Below, one piece after another: positions 40,239 through 50,590 of a stretch of 64,000 nucleotides of DNA. Source of the stretch: Proluteimonas flavola (GTDB taxonomy: Bacteria > Pseudomonadota > Gammaproteobacteria > Xanthomonadales > Xanthomonadaceae); NCBI RefSeq assembly GCF_021191705.1, contig NZ_JAIWPU010000039.1:1-64000 (forward strand), in the 5' to 3' direction. The notes under the pieces are model-generated. The model was not told the DNA's origin, ran no database searches, and saw nothing but the letters and a program-made list of their open reading frames with translations. Both the position numbers and the translations under genes were made by a program. Every line of letters starts with the position of its first letter. Position 1 is the first letter of the stretch.

Positions 40239-41615
40239 TCAGGCGGCCGCCGCGCGCACGGCGTCGGCCAGTTGGTCGAGGGTCGATTGCATCAGGGCGT
40301 CGTCGTCGGCCTCGACGGTCACGCGCACGACCGGCTCGGTGCCCGACGGGCGCAGGAACGCGCGACCGCGGCCCTGCACGGCGGCCTGTGCAGTGGCGAG
40401 TGCGGCCTGCACGGCCGGCGCTTCGAGTGCGGCCTGCACGGCCGGCGCTTCGGCGGGCTTCGCAGCGCCATCAAAGCGCACGTTGACGGTCTTCTGCGGC
40501 ACCTTGGACAGGCCGTGCAGCGCTTCCTGCAGCGACTGCCCGCGGCGGCGCAGCACTTCGAGCACCTGCAGGGCGCTGATGATGCCGTCGCCGGTCGTCG
40601 CGCGGTCCAGGCACAGCAGATGCCCGGACGTTTCACCGCCGAGCACACCATCGTGTTCGAGCAGCATCTGGTGCACGTAGCGGTCGCCGACCTTGGCCCG
40701 CGCGAAGCCGATGCCGGCCTCGCCGAACGCCCGCTCCAGGCCGAAGTTGCTCATCAGCGTGCCGACCACCGGGCCCTGCAGGCGACCCGACTGCTGCCAG
40801 TCGCGCGCGAGCACGTACAGCAGGTCGTCGCCGTCGCGCACGGTGCCGTTGGCGTCGACGAACAGCACGCGGTCGCCGTCGCCGTCGAAGGCGATGCCGA
40901 GGTTGGCGCCGCTGCGGCTGACGCGCTCGCTCAGGTGTTCGGGATGCGTGGAGCCGACGCCGTCGTTGATGTTGACGCCGTTGGGCTCAGCGCCGATCAC
41001 CTCGACCTGTGCGCCGAGCTCGCGCAGCACGATCGGGCCGACCTGGTAAGTCGCGCCGTTCGCGCAGTCCACGACGATGCGCATGCCGTCGAGATCGAAA
41101 CCGCGCGGCACCGAGGCCTTGCAGGCCTCCACGTAGCGGCCGACCGCATCGCGCGTCCGCACGGCCTTGCCGAGCTTCTCGGAGGCCACGGTGCGGAACG
41201 GCTGGTCGAGCGCCGCTTCGATCGCGAGTTCGGTCGCGTCGTCGAGCTTCTCGCCCTGCGCGCTGAAGAACTTGATGCCGTTGTCGTGGTGCGGATTGTG
41301 CGAGGCGGAAATGACGATGCCGCCGTCGGCGCCGAGCGAGCGCGTCAGATGCGCGACGGCGGGCGTGGGCATCGGGCCCATCAGCTGCACGTCGACGCCA
41401 GCCGCGACCAGCCCGGCTTCCAGCGCCGCCTCGAACATGTAGTTCGAAATGCGCGTGTCCTTGCCGATCAGCACCTGCGGGCGACGCCAGTCACCGCCGC
41501 GTCCGCGCAGCGAATGGCCGTAGGCATTGCCCAGGCGCAGCACGAAATCGGCGGAGATCGAACCCTCACCGACCCGCCCGCGGATGCCATCGGTACCGAA
41601 GTACCTGCGGCTCAC
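40239..41615 (-). CDS. glmM: Phosphoglucosamine mutase
   Basis: A 458-residue enzyme converting glucosamine 6-phosphate to glucosamine 1-phosphate for peptidoglycan and LPS precursors. It has the N-terminal [13 protein letters not shown], the phosphoserine loop [16 protein letters not shown], the metal loop [11 protein letters not shown], the sugar loop GGETSGHLL and the phosphate loop [11 protein letters not shown]. Between domains 3 and 4 a nine-residue unit (APAVQAALE) is perfectly duplicated by a 27-bp tandem repeat. The start is GTG (41615), overlapping the accD stop as GTGA. Confidence 0.97.
   Translation of the reverse strand: MSRRYFGTDGIRGRVGEGSISADFVLRLGNAYGHSLRGRGGDWRRPQVLIGKDTRISNYMFEAALEAGLVAAGVDVQLMGPMPTPAVAHLTRSLGADGGIVISASHNPHHDNGIKFFSAQGEKLDDATELAIEAALDQPFRTVASEKLGKAVRTRDAVGRYVEACKASVPRGFDLDGMRIVVDCANGATYQVGPIVLRELGAQVEVIGAEPNGVNINDGVGSTHPEHLSERVSRSGANLGIAFDGDGDRVLFVDANGTVRDGDDLLYVLARDWQQSGRLQGPVVGTLMSNFGLERAFGEAGIGFARAKVGDRYVHQMLLEHDGVLGGETSGHLLCLDRATTGDGIISALQVLEVLRRRGQSLQEALHGLSKVPQKTVNVRFDGAAKPAEAPAVQAALEAPAVQAALATAQAAVQGRGRAFLRPSGTEPVVRVTVEADDDALMQSTLDQLADAVRAAAA
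40398..40451. repeat. 27-bp perfect tandem duplication in glmM
   Basis: The unit GAGTGCGGCCTGCACGGCCG followed by GCGCTTC occurs twice back to back (40398-40424 and 40425-40451) with no mismatch. It adds nine residues in frame near the start of GlmM domain 4. Identity at the DNA level suggests a recent slippage event. Confidence 0.95.
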
Positions 41616-42493
41616 GCAGCGGCCTCGGTCGGCATGACCTGCTTCGTCAACAGGGCCAGCAGGTGGGCGACGCGCGGACGCATCTCGCGACGGTCGCAGA
41701 TCTGGTCGATCGCGCCATGCTCGAGCAGGAATTCCGATGTCTGGAAACCTTCGGGCAGGGTCTCGCGCACCGTCTGCTCGATCACGCGCGGGCCGGCGAA
41801 ACCGATCAGCGCTTCGGGCTCGGCGATGTTGATGTCGCCGAGCATCGCGAACGACGCCGAGGTACCACCGTAGGTCGGATTGGTCAGCACCGAGATGTAC
41901 GGCAGGCCGGCTTCGCGCAGACGCGCCAGCGCCGCCGAGGTCTTGGCCATCTGCAGCAGCGAGAACATGCTTTCCTGCATGCGCATGCCGCCGCTCGCGG
42001 CGAAGCTCACGAACGGCGTGCCCAGCGCGAGCGCCTGCTCGGCGGCGCGGGCGAACTTTTCGCCGCCGACCGAGCCCATCGAGCCGCCCATGTAGGCGAA
42101 GTCCATCGCGCAGGCGACGATCGAACGCTGCATCAGCGTGCCCTGCATCGCGATCAGCGTGTCGCGCTCACCGGTGGCGCGCTGCGCGGCCTTGATGCGG
42201 TCCGAATACTTCTTCTGGTCCTTGAACTTCAGGATGTCGGTCGGGCCCAGATCGGCCGCGATCTCCTGCAGGCTGCCGGGGTCCAGGAACGCCTTCAGGC
42301 GCGTGCGCGCGCGGATCGCACGGTGGAAGTTGCACTTCGGGCAGACCTCCAGATTCTCTTCGAGCTCCGGGCCGTACAGCACGGTGCTGCAGCGCTCGCA
42401 TTTCTCCCACAGCCCCTCGGGAACACTGCGCTTCTTGGCCGCAGGCGCATCGGTGCGGATGCGCGGCGGCATGATCTTCTGCAACCAGGACAT
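41612..42493 (-). CDS. accD: Acetyl-CoA carboxylase carboxyltransferase subunit beta
   Basis: A 293-residue subunit that, with AccA, transfers CO2 from carboxybiotin to acetyl-CoA to make malonyl-CoA. The N-terminal zinc ribbon has CERC and CPKC pairs. The crotonase-fold core includes [13 protein letters not shown] and [16 protein letters not shown]. Length is normal (about 300). In relatives it commonly follows trpBA; here a 308-bp repeat-bearing gap separates it from trpA. Confidence 0.98.
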   Translation of the reverse strand: MSWLQKIMPPRIRTDAPAAKKRSVPEGLWEKCERCSTVLYGPELEENLEVCPKCNFHRAIRARTRLKAFLDPGSLQEIAADLGPTDILKFKDQKKYSDRIKAAQRATGERDTLIAMQGTLMQRSIVACAMDFAYMGGSMGSVGGEKFARAAEQALALGTPFVSFAASGGMRMQESMFSLLQMAKTSAALARLREAGLPYISVLTNPTYGGTSASFAMLGDINIAEPEALIGFAGPRVIEQTVRETLPEGFQTSEFLLEHGAIDQICDRREMRPRVAHLLALLTKQVMPTEAAA

Positions 42494-42628
42494 GGGCGTA
42501 CTTCTCCCGACGGCCGCAACGGGGCCGCAAAGCGCGGAAGTGTAACCGACGGGCCGTTGGGCCTCCGGCGGGGGCCGTACGGCGTTTATGCGTAAGCCGC
42601 CGGCGGACTGTGTCGCCGCGGGATTGCC

Positions 42629-42787
42629 GAAGCCATCCCCCGCGTCACGGGGGAGGGTTGGGTGGGGGCAAACGTCCAGAACCCAGCGGCGCTGGGAATC
42701 TCACGTGGGATTCCGTATGAGACCGCGTTCGCGCGATCGGCCTGATCGCCCCCTCCCAACCCTCCCCCGCACGCGGAGGAGGGCTTG
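42629..42787. repeat. Head-to-head pair of CCTCCCCCGC palindromes between trpA and accD
   Basis: The forward copy (about 42629-42675) has TCCCCCG-CGTCA-CGGGGGA followed by GGGTTGGGTGGGGGCAAACG. The reverse copy (42747-42787) reads CCCCCTCCCAACCCTCCCCC then GC-rich pairing sequence. The pair is about 70 bp apart and in opposite orientation, as at 795-965 and 55670-55830. The 308-bp gap 42494-42801 contains no gene. Confidence 0.75.
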
Positions 42788-42801
42788 GATTTCGCGCTTG
42801 C

Positions 42802-43608
42802 TCAGCCGGCGTCGACGGCCGTCCGCAACGGCGCGAGGAACACCTTCGCCCGCGCTGCGGCCTCGTCCGCATCCGCCGCGCCATCGAGCGCCGCGACCAG
42901 CGCGCTGCCGACCACGACGCCATCCGCATCGACCGCCATCGCCGCAGCGCTCGCGGCATCTCGGATGCCGAAACCGGCCACCACCGGCGCACGGCTGGCG
43001 GCGCGGATCGTCCGCAGGCGGCCTGAAGCCTGCGCGGTGTCGAGCCGGTCGGCCGCGCCGGTCACACCCGCGAAGCTGACGTAATACAGATACCCCTGCG
43101 CGCCCGCGCACAAGGCTTCGATGCGTGCGTCGGTCGTCGTTGGCGAGGCCAGCAGCACCAGCGCGATGCCGGCGGCATCGAAGGCGACGCGGAACTCGTC
43201 GGCTTCCTCCGGTGGCAGATCGACCAGCAGCACGCCATCGACGCCGGCGTCACCCGCCTGCCGCGCGAAGGTGTCCGCGCCGCGGATGTCGACCGGATTG
43301 AGATAGCCCATCAGCACGACCGGGGTGGTGGCGTCCTGCACGCGGAATTCGCGCACCGCATCGAGCACCCAGGTCATGCCCGCGCCCCGCCCCAGCGCGC
43401 GCTCGGAACTGCGCTGGATCGTCGGGCCGTCGGCCATCGGGTCGGAGAACGGCACCCCGAGCTCAATGACATCGGCCCCGGCCGCGACCAGCGCATGCAT
43501 CACCGGCACCGTCGCTTCGAGCGACGGATCGCCGGCGGTGAAAAACGGGATCAGGGCCTTGCGGCCGGCGGCGCGGAGTGCGGCGAAACGGGTGTCGATG
43601 CGGTTCAT
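42802..43608 (-). CDS. trpA: Tryptophan synthase alpha subunit
   Basis: A 268-residue TIM-barrel enzyme cleaving indole-3-glycerol phosphate to indole, which is channelled to TrpB. The catalytic Glu is in DVIELGVPFSDPMADGP, and the second acidic residue in DGVLLVDLPPEE. The phosphate-site region GFGIRDAASA is present. The ATG at 43608 begins MNRIDTRFAALRAAGRKAL. It lies 71 bp after trpB, further than the usual overlap. Confidence 0.98.
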   Translation of the reverse strand: MNRIDTRFAALRAAGRKALIPFFTAGDPSLEATVPVMHALVAAGADVIELGVPFSDPMADGPTIQRSSERALGRGAGMTWVLDAVREFRVQDATTPVVLMGYLNPVDIRGADTFARQAGDAGVDGVLLVDLPPEEADEFRVAFDAAGIALVLLASPTTTDARIEALCAGAQGYLYYVSFAGVTGAADRLDTAQASGRLRTIRAASRAPVVAGFGIRDAASAAAMAVDADGVVVGSALVAALDGAADADEAAARAKVFLAPLRTAVDAG

Positions 43609-43679
43609 GGTGGTCCGTGGCGGTGCGGTGCGCTGGGCTGTCGCGTTCGACAATCCGGCTTCGACATCGATGCGCGCGC

Positions 43680-44897
43680 TCACAGCACGAACCCTTCCCG
43701 CTGCGCGATCGTGTGCACGTCCTTGTCGCCGCGGCCGGACAGGTTGGCGAGCACGATCGCGTCCTTCGGCAGTTCGCGCGCGAGCTTGATCGCCTGCGCG
43801 ATGGCATGACTGGATTCGAGCGCGGCAAGAATGCCTTCGGTCTTCGCAAGCTGGTGGAACGCAGCCAGGGCTTCGTCGTCGGTGATGCCGACGTACTGCG
43901 CGCGGCCGGCGTCGGCGAGGAAGGCGTGCTCCGGCCCGACGCCGGGATAGTCGAGGCCCGCGGACACCGAATGCGTTTCGGTGATCTGGCCGTCGTCGTC
44001 GCAGATCACGTAGGTGCGGTTGCCGTGCAGCACGCCCGGGCGACCGGCGGCGATCGAAGCCGCATGCCGCCCGGTGTTGATGCCGTCGCCCGCCGCCTCG
44101 GCGCCGACGATGCGCACATCGCGATCGTTGAGGAAGGCATGGAACAGGCCGATCGCGTTGCTGCCGCCGCCGACGCACGCGGTGATCGCATCCGGCAGGC
44201 GGCCGTACTCGGCCAGCATCTGTTCGCGCGCTTCGCGGCCGACGATCGCGTTGAAGTCGCGGACCATGCGCGGGTACGGATCGGGACCGGCGACGGTGCC
44301 GATGATGTAGAAGGTGTCGGCGATGTGGGTCACCCAGTCGCGCATCGCCTCGTTGAGCGCGTCCTTGAGCGTCGCCGAACCCGAGGTCACCGGCACCACG
44401 TCCGCGCCGAGCAGGCGCATGCGATAGACGTTGATCTTCTGCCGCTCGATGTCGGTCGCGCCCATGTAGACGACGCATTCCAGGCCCAGCCGCGCGGCGA
44501 CGGTCGCACTCGCCACGCCATGCTGGCCGGCGCCGGTCTCGGCGATGATCCGGGTCTTGCCCATGCGGCTGGCGAGCAGCGCCTGGCCGATGGTGTTGTT
44601 GATCTTGTGCGCGCCGGTGTGGTTCAGGTCCTCGCGCTTGAGCAGGATGCGCGCGCCGCCGACGGCGTCGCTGAGCCGCTCGGCGTGATAGATCGGGCTC
44701 GGCCGGCCGACGTAGTGCGCGAGATCCTTGTCGAAGGCCTGCTGGAACGCGGGATCGGCCTTGGCGGTGTCGTAGGCCGCCGCGAGTTCGGCGATCGGCC
44801 CCATCAGGGTCTCGGCGACGAAGCGCCCGCCGTAGCGGCCGAAGTGGCCGCTGGCGTCGGGGTATGCGTGGAAATCGGTGATCGGAGACTGCGACAT
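43680..44897 (-). CDS. trpB: Tryptophan synthase beta subunit
   Basis: A 405-residue PLP enzyme joining indole and serine to make tryptophan. The PLP lysine is in [17 protein letters not shown], the phosphate-binding loop is GGGSNAIG, and the catalytic Glu is in [11 protein letters not shown]. Length is typical (about 400). The N-terminus begins [20 protein letters not shown]. It is divergent from trpI with 94 bp between; by analogy with Pseudomonas, TrpI plus indoleglycerol phosphate would activate this gene. Confidence 0.98.
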   Translation of the reverse strand: MSQSPITDFHAYPDASGHFGRYGGRFVAETLMGPIAELAAAYDTAKADPAFQQAFDKDLAHYVGRPSPIYHAERLSDAVGGARILLKREDLNHTGAHKINNTIGQALLASRMGKTRIIAETGAGQHGVASATVAARLGLECVVYMGATDIERQKINVYRMRLLGADVVPVTSGSATLKDALNEAMRDWVTHIADTFYIIGTVAGPDPYPRMVRDFNAIVGREAREQMLAEYGRLPDAITACVGGGSNAIGLFHAFLNDRDVRIVGAEAAGDGINTGRHAASIAAGRPGVLHGNRTYVICDDDGQITETHSVSAGLDYPGVGPEHAFLADAGRAQYVGITDDEALAAFHQLAKTEGILAALESSHAIAQAIKLARELPKDAIVLANLSGRGDKDVHTIAQREGFVL

Positions 44898-44965
44898 CGG
44901 GGCGGGTACGGTACGGGCTGGCCCGCACTCTAACGCACGCCTCGCGCGTCCAGAATCGATAAGAT

Positions 44966-44981
44966 CTGACGCATACGTCAG
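44966..44981. promoter_or_regulatory. Candidate TrpI operator between trpB and trpI
   Basis: CTGACG-CATA-CGTCAG is a perfect palindrome, 10 bp before the trpI ATG and 69 bp from the trpB ATG. LysR-type regulators bind dyads of this kind in divergent promoters, often repressing themselves. A match to the Pseudomonas TrpI site was not tested. Confidence 0.5.
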
Positions 44982-44991
44982 GAAATCTCAC

Positions 44992-45876
44992 ATGACCGAC
45001 ACCGACCTGCCGCCACTCAACGCACTGCGTGCCTTCGAGGCCGCCGCTCGCCTGGGCAGCCTGAGCCGCGCGGCCGAGGCGCTGCACGTGACCCATGGCG
45101 CGGTCAGCCGCCAGGTGCGCCTGCTGGAAGACGCGCTGGGCACGGCGCTGTTCGTGCGCGCCGGCCGCGGCCTGCGGCTCACCCCGGCCGGCATGCGCAT
45201 GCGCGACGCCGCCAGCGATGCGTTCGCACGGCTGCAGGGTGCGGTCGCGGCGATCCGCCGCTCGGGCACGTCGCATGCGCGCGTGCTCGGCTGCCCGGGC
45301 AGCCTGCTCGCCCGCTGGATGATTCCGCGACTGCCGCGCCTGACCGATGCCCTGCCCGATCTGAAGCTGCATCTGTCGCCGCACGAAGGCGCGTTCCCGG
45401 CGTCGCTGGAGGGTTTCGACGCCGCGCTGCTGATCGGCACGCCGCCGTGGCCGGCCTCGTGGACGGTGCGAGTACTCGCATCGGAGCGGATCGGCCCGGT
45501 GCTCAGTGCGCGCCATGCGGACGCGACACGCCTCGCCGCGCTGACGCCCGAGGCGCTGCTGCGCGAACCGCTGCTGCACACCACCTCACGCCCGCAAGCC
45601 TGGCCGACGTGGGCGGCGATCCAGGGTGCCGCGCCGCCGGAAGATCTCGGTGACGGCTTCGAACATCTGTATTTCCTGCTGGAGGCCGCCGCCGCCGGCC
45701 TCGGCGTCGCGATCGCACCGCAGGAGCTCGTCGCCGACGATCTCGCCGCCGGCCGCCTGCTCGCGCCCTGGGGCTTCGTCGAAACCGATGCGCAATGGAT
45801 CCTCGCGACCCGACGCGGCGACGACGATGCGCGACTCGATGCGCTGGCGGCGTGGCTTGGACAGGAACTGGCCTGA
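44992..45876 (+). CDS. trpI: LysR-family regulator TrpI of trpBA
   Basis: A 294-residue LysR-type transcription factor. The N-terminal winged helix-turn-helix LPPLNALRAFEAAARLGSLS then AAEALHVTHGAVSRQVRLLE closely resembles TrpI of pseudomonads, as do GSLLARWMIPRLPRLTDALP and GFEHLYFLLEAAAAGLGVAI. Both the similarity and the position divergent from trpBA support the name. In Pseudomonas, TrpI activates trpBA in response to indole-3-glycerol phosphate, and that role is inferred here. The ATG at 44992 directly precedes the conserved region. A homopolymer-disrupted REP follows its stop. Confidence 0.88.
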   Translation: MTDTDLPPLNALRAFEAAARLGSLSRAAEALHVTHGAVSRQVRLLEDALGTALFVRAGRGLRLTPAGMRMRDAASDAFARLQGAVAAIRRSGTSHARVLGCPGSLLARWMIPRLPRLTDALPDLKLHLSPHEGAFPASLEGFDAALLIGTPPWPASWTVRVLASERIGPVLSARHADATRLAALTPEALLREPLLHTTSRPQAWPTWAAIQGAAPPEDLGDGFEHLYFLLEAAAAGLGVAIAPQELVADDLAAGRLLAPWGFVETDAQWILATRRGDDDARLDALAAWLGQELA

Positions 45877-45890
45877 CGTCACTGTGGACG

Positions 45891-46002
<112 letters not shown>

Positions 46003-46024
46003 TCCTATTTCCCGCAGACGGCGG

Positions 46025-46660
46025 TCAATGCGTGCCGCGCGCCGCAGCCACGAATGCACGCATGCGCATCGCGTCCTTGATCCCCGGCGCGGATTCGATG
46101 CCGCTGGAGACATCGACGCCCGCCGGCCGCGCGATATCGACCGCGTGCGCGACATTGCCGGCATCGAGCCCGCCGGCGAGCCAGAACGGCCGTTCGAGCG
46201 ATGCAGGCAGCGCTGCCCAGTCGAAGCGTTCGCCGCTGCCGCCAGGCTCGCCCGCAGCATGGCCGTCGAACAGGAACGCCGAGGCGTTCGGCCACGCATC
46301 CAGTGTGCGCAGCGCCGCAGCCGGATCGCCGCCCATCGCGATCGCCTTCCAGTACGGCAGTCCGAACCGCGCGCAGAACGCATCGTCCTCCGCGCCATGG
46401 AACTGCAGGATGTCCGGCCGCACGGTCGCCACCATGTCCGCGACCTCGTCGGCCGGATTGTCCATCGTCAATGCGACGACGCGTATCGATGCCGGCACCG
46501 CCACGCGCAGCCCGCGCGCAGCCTCCGGCGTCAGCCGGCGCGCACTGCGCGCGGCAAACACGAAACCGATGCAGTCGACGCCGAGGGCGACCGCTTCGGC
46601 AACGTCTTCACGGCGGGTCAGGCCGCAGAACTTGATCAGCGTGGACGTTGGAGCGCTCAT
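46025..46660 (-). CDS. trpF: Phosphoribosylanthranilate isomerase
   Basis: A 211-residue TIM-barrel enzyme of tryptophan synthesis that converts phosphoribosylanthranilate to CdRP. The catalytic Cys is in [11 protein letters not shown], and the catalytic Asp in [16 protein letters not shown] is positioned as in the family. The phosphate-site motif [16 protein letters not shown] closes the barrel. The ATG at 46660 overlaps the truA stop by four bases, so translation is probably coupled. trpI and a repeat separate it from trpBA. Confidence 0.97.
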   Translation of the reverse strand: MSAPTSTLIKFCGLTRREDVAEAVALGVDCIGFVFAARSARRLTPEAARGLRVAVPASIRVVALTMDNPADEVADMVATVRPDILQFHGAEDDAFCARFGLPYWKAIAMGGDPAAALRTLDAWPNASAFLFDGHAAGEPGGSGERFDWAALPASLERPFWLAGGLDAGNVAHAVDIARPAGVDVSSGIESAPGIKDAMRMRAFVAAARGTH

Positions 46661-47445
46661 GCCGCCAGTGTCACATCCGCCGGCAGTTGCCACTCCGGCG
46701 GATACAACGGTCCCAGGAACACGAGGCCCGCGGCGGGTGCGGTGGGGCCGGCGACGCTGCGATCCCGCCCGGCCAGCAGTTCGCCGATCCAGGCTTCGGA
46801 TTGCTCGCCGGCACCGACTTCGAGCAGCGAACCGACGATGTTGCGCACCATGTGGTGCAGGAACGCATTGGCCTGCACTTCGACGGTGACCTCGTCGCCG
46901 TCCCGCGTCACGCAGATGCGCTGCAGGTCGCGGCGCGCATGCGGGGCCTGGCAGTGCACGGTGCGGAATGCTGAAAAATCCTGTTCGCCGAGCAACGCCT
47001 GCGCGGCGCGGTGCATGGCGTCGGCATCGAGCGGGCGCAGCTCCCATGACAGGTACTGCCGGTGCAGCGCCGGGCGCACGGGACGGTTGAGCAGCCGGTA
47101 GCGGTAGTGCCGCGCGCGCGCGGAGAAACGGGCGCTGAAGTCGTCGGACACCGGCTGTGCCCAGCGCACGCAGACCGCGGGCGGCAGGTGCGCGGTGGTC
47201 CCGAGCATCCACGCACGCGGCGTGCGCACGGCGTCGGTGTCGAAATGCACGACCTGGCAACGCGCGTGCACGCCGGCATCGGTCCGCCCCGAACACGTGG
47301 TCACGACCGGATGCGCGGCGACGCGCGACAGCGCGGTCTCCAGCGCGGCCTGCACGGAGCCGGGACCGGTCTCGGCCGCCTTGCCCAGCCGTTGCCAGCC
47401 GTGGAATCCATGGCCGTCGTATTCGACGCCAATCGCGACCCGCAT
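46657..47445 (-). CDS. truA: tRNA pseudouridine(38-40) synthase
   Basis: A 262-residue enzyme making pseudouridine in tRNA anticodon arms. The catalytic aspartate is in [20 protein letters not shown]. The N-terminus has [18 protein letters not shown], and the late motif [17 protein letters not shown] is typical. It starts 8 bp after fimV and overlaps trpF. Confidence 0.98.
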   Translation of the reverse strand: MRVAIGVEYDGHGFHGWQRLGKAAETGPGSVQAALETALSRVAAHPVVTTCSGRTDAGVHARCQVVHFDTDAVRTPRAWMLGTTAHLPPAVCVRWAQPVSDDFSARFSARARHYRYRLLNRPVRPALHRQYLSWELRPLDADAMHRAAQALLGEQDFSAFRTVHCQAPHARRDLQRICVTRDGDEVTVEVQANAFLHHMVRNIVGSLLEVGAGEQSEAWIGELLAGRDRSVAGPTAPAAGLVFLGPLYPPEWQLPADVTLAA

Positions 47446-47453
47446 CGCGTCGC

Positions 47454-49274
47454 TCAGCCCAGGGTGCGCAGCAGTTGCGCGGCCTGCGCGGCAACCGCCA
47501 GATCGTCGCCTTCCACCACTTCCAGCAGCAGGCTGCGCGCGGTCTCGGTGTCGCCCAGATCGATGTAGGCGCGCGCCAGTTCGATGCGCTCCACGCCGAT
47601 CGGCGCTTCGACGGCGTCGCCGCTGTCGAGTTCGACCGGTGCATTGCCGGCCGGCGTCGCGTCGATCACCGGCACGGGCTCGGGCCCGATCGGTTCGACC
47701 GGCGATGCCGGCGGCGCATGCCAGGTGGGGCCGCCGGACACGGGCGGCACGACGACCGGTGCGGGTTCGACGACAGGTGCCGACGTTTCACGCACGAACG
47801 CAGGCGGCGTCGCCGGCTCCGGCACGGTCACGGCCGGCGCAGCCGATTCGACGGTCGACGTCGGCAGGCCCGCCGCCAGCGCGGCGCTGTCGAACGGCCG
47901 CTCCGTCAGCGGCGTACGACCTCGACGGCCGAGCAGGAATGCGAGCGCGGCGACGACGAGGATCGCGACGCCCAGCCACAGCCACGGCATCGGCGCGGCC
48001 ACGCTGGTCTGCTGCTGGTTGCTCGCTTCCATGCGCTGCTGCGCGGCGGCGAGTTCGGCGTCCTTGAGCTGGATCAGCTGCGCCTGTTGCTGCTGCAGCT
48101 GCTCGAGATCGTCGAGGCGGGCCTTGAGTTCGTCGATCTCCGCGGTGCGCGCAGCGACGGTCTCGTTGGCCTGTTGCAGTTCCTGACGCAGCATGTCGCC
48201 TCCAGCGCCGGCAGCGATGCCGGATTGGGTGCCCGCCGGCTGGCTGTCGCTGGCGGGCGGTGTGATTTCGAGTCGTGCATCGGCGGTGCGCGGGGCCGCG
48301 GCCGGCGGCGTGGTGGCCGCCGTCGTCGGCGTCGCATCGGCCACGGGGTCTGCGGGCTGCGGCGCGGGACGGCGCATCTCGCGCCACTGGCCCACCTGCT
48401 CGCGCACCACGGCATTGGCTTCGGCGGCGCTGAACCGGGTCCAGGCATCGCGCGCCGGCATCCGCAGCACCGCGCCCTGGCGGATCAGGTTGAGGTTGCC
48501 GCCGATGAAGGCATCCGGGTTCGTGCGCAGCAACAGCAGCATGGCCTGGTTGACGCTGATGCCGGCCTCGTCGGCGAGCGGCGCGGCGATCGACGAGAGT
48601 GTCTGGCCGGCGCGTACCGCAGGCAGGGTGTCGCCGGGTGCGACCGCTGCGGCCATGGGCCGGGCGGCAGTCGCAGGCTCAGCGGCCGGGGTCGGCGGCG
48701 GGGTCGGTGCAAGGGCATCGTCCGGAGGCGGCGGCTCGGCGGGCGCCGCAGCCTGCTGCGATGTCGGTGCGGGCGTCGTCTGCACGGGCGCGGGCGCAAC
48801 CGGCGGACGCACGATGCTCGGCGCGGGCGCGGCCGCCGGTGCCTGGATCGTCGGCTGCGCGGGCGCGGCGACGGTATCGGGCACGGCGACCAGCGCGGAG
48901 TATTCGCGGACCAGGCGGCCCTGCCCCCAGTCGACTTCGACCAGGAACGTCAGCGCTTCCTGCGTTACCGGCGCGGCGCTGGTGACGCGGATCACCGGGC
49001 GTCCGCTCCTGTCGAGCGCGACATTGAACTGCAGGTCGGACACCACGCCGCGCGGCGGCTCGAGGCCGATGCGCGCGAAGGTCTCGGGCGATGCGAGGCG
49101 CGCCTGCAGCTGGCGCAGCTCGGCCGGATCGCTGGAGACCACCGGAATCTCGGCCAGCAGCGGTTGCCCCTGCTGCGAGCGGACCTCGATGCGGCCCAGT
49201 CCCAGCGCGAGCACGGGCCCGGCCAGGGCCAGCAGGCCACCGGCCAGCAACAGACGCTTCAAGGTGCGCGACAC
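47454..49274 (-). CDS. fimV: FimV-like pilus assembly / polar hub protein
   Basis: A 606-residue inner-membrane protein with a large periplasmic part. A signal peptide ([16 protein letters not shown]) precedes the FimV N-terminal domain ([20 protein letters not shown]). Next come a Pro/Ala-rich linker, a LysM-like FimV core (INQ-type region [20 protein letters not shown]), a coiled coil rich in Gln and Glu, a membrane helix ([18 protein letters not shown]) and a C-terminal FimV TPR-like motif ([20 protein letters not shown]). FimV organises type IV pili and cell-pole proteins. The GTG at 49274 was chosen because AGGGGA precedes it and it starts the signal peptide. Confidence 0.9.
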   Translation of the reverse strand: MSRTLKRLLLAGGLLALAGPVLALGLGRIEVRSQQGQPLLAEIPVVSSDPAELRQLQARLASPETFARIGLEPPRGVVSDLQFNVALDRSGRPVIRVTSAAPVTQEALTFLVEVDWGQGRLVREYSALVAVPDTVAAPAQPTIQAPAAAPAPSIVRPPVAPAPVQTTPAPTSQQAAAPAEPPPPDDALAPTPPPTPAAEPATAARPMAAAVAPGDTLPAVRAGQTLSSIAAPLADEAGISVNQAMLLLLRTNPDAFIGGNLNLIRQGAVLRMPARDAWTRFSAAEANAVVREQVGQWREMRRPAPQPADPVADATPTTAATTPPAAAPRTADARLEITPPASDSQPAGTQSGIAAGAGGDMLRQELQQANETVAARTAEIDELKARLDDLEQLQQQQAQLIQLKDAELAAAQQRMEASNQQQTSVAAPMPWLWLGVAILVVAALAFLLGRRGRTPLTERPFDSAALAAGLPTSTVESAAPAVTVPEPATPPAFVRETSAPVVEPAPVVVPPVSGGPTWHAPPASPVEPIGPEPVPVIDATPAGNAPVELDSGDAVEAPIGVERIELARAYIDLGDTETARSLLLEVVEGDDLAVAAQAAQLLRTLG

Positions 49275-49461
49275 GAACGTCCCCTGTTTCTTGCGGGCAT
49301 GCCCCACCCGGCATTGCCGGGCCTGCTGCCGATGATCCGGATTCATCCGGCGACTGTAGCGGCGCGGACTCCCGCTCCGCAACGCACGATGCATCCCGTG
49401 CGCCGCGTCAGCATCCACGCAACGCGCCGCAGCCGTGGCGGCGACGCGACATGGCGCGCGA

Positions 49462-50490
49462 TCAGCCTTCGGCTGCGACCAGTTCCGCGACCTGCACCGC
49501 ATTGAGCGCGGCGCCCTTGCGGATGTTGTCGGCGACGATCCACAGGTTCAGGCCGTTCGGATGCGAGAGATCCTCGCGGATGCGGCCGACGAACACCGGG
49601 TCGCGGCCCGAGGCGTGCGTCACCGGCGTCGGCCAGCCACCGGTCATGCGCTCGTCGACGACTTCCACACCCGGCGCGGTCGCGAGGATCGCGCGCGCCT
49701 CGTCGACGGTGATACGCTCGCGCAGTTCGACGGCGACGGATTCCGAGTGGCCGTAGAACACCGGCACGCGCACCGCGGTCGGGTTCACCAGAATGCTGTC
49801 GTCGCCGAGGATCTTGTGGGTCTCCCAGACCAGCTTCATCTCTTCCTTGGTGAAGCCGTTCTCCAGGAACGCGTCGATCTGCGGGATCAGGTTGAACGCG
49901 ATCTGCACCGGAAACTTCTGCGGATCGATCTCGCGGAAGTTCAGCAGGTCGCCGGTCTGGCGGCCGAGCTCTTCCATCGCCGAGCGACCCGCGCCCGACA
50001 CCGACTGGTAGGTCGACACATTGATGCGCACGATGCCCGCCTTGTGGTGCAGCGGCGCGAGGGCGACCAGCATCTGCATCGTCGAGCAGTTGGGATTGGC
50101 GATGATGCCGCGCGGACGCTTGCGGGCGGCTTCCGGATTGACCTCGCTGATCACCAGCGGCACGTCGTCGTCGTAACGGAATGCCGAGCTGTTGTCGATG
50201 ACGACGGCGCCGGCCGCGGCGAACTTCGGAGCAAAGACCTTGCTGGTGTCGCCGCCGGCCGAGAACAGCGCGATGTCGATGCCGGCGGGATCGAAGGTGG
50301 CGAGATCCTGCACGACGATGTCGTCGTCGCCGAACTTCACGGTGGTACCGGCCGAGCGCTCGCTGGCGAGCGGGACGAGTTCGGAGACGGGGAAATCGCG
50401 CTCGGCGAGGATCGACAGCATGGTCTCGCCGACGGCGCCGGTGGCACCGACGACAGCGACGCGGAAACGGCGGTTCTGGGAGTCGTTCAT
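49462..50490 (-). CDS. asd: Aspartate-semialdehyde dehydrogenase
   Basis: A 342-residue NADP-dependent enzyme reducing aspartyl phosphate, feeding lysine, diaminopimelate, threonine and methionine synthesis. The N-terminal Rossmann loop VAVVGATGAVGETML is followed by the catalytic Cys in IANPNCSTMQM; the catalytic His is probably in VRVPVFYGHSESV. Length fits the proteobacterial short type (about 340). asd before fimV and truA is a conserved order. Confidence 0.97.
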   Translation of the reverse strand: MNDSQNRRFRVAVVGATGAVGETMLSILAERDFPVSELVPLASERSAGTTVKFGDDDIVVQDLATFDPAGIDIALFSAGGDTSKVFAPKFAAAGAVVIDNSSAFRYDDDVPLVISEVNPEAARKRPRGIIANPNCSTMQMLVALAPLHHKAGIVRINVSTYQSVSGAGRSAMEELGRQTGDLLNFREIDPQKFPVQIAFNLIPQIDAFLENGFTKEEMKLVWETHKILGDDSILVNPTAVRVPVFYGHSESVAVELRERITVDEARAILATAPGVEVVDERMTGGWPTPVTHASGRDPVFVGRIREDLSHPNGLNLWIVADNIRKGAALNAVQVAELVAAEG

Positions 50491-50540
50491 GAGGAAAGGA
50501 ATGTCCGGGAACTTGGGGAAGTTGTCGCAGCCTTCTACTC

Positions 50541-50566
50541 GTCATTCCCGCGGAGGCGGGAATGAC
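50541..50566. repeat. GTCATTCCCGC palindrome upstream of asd
   Basis: GTCATTCCCGC-GGAG-GCGGGAATGAC is a perfect 11-bp inverted repeat in the 100-bp gap between the 2-hydroxyacid dehydrogenase stop and the asd start. Similar GTCATTCCCGC elements are scattered in many proteobacterial genomes. It may serve as transcript-end structure for the upstream gene. Confidence 0.85.
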
Positions 50567-50590
50567 GGGTATCAGATCAGCGTTTGATGT

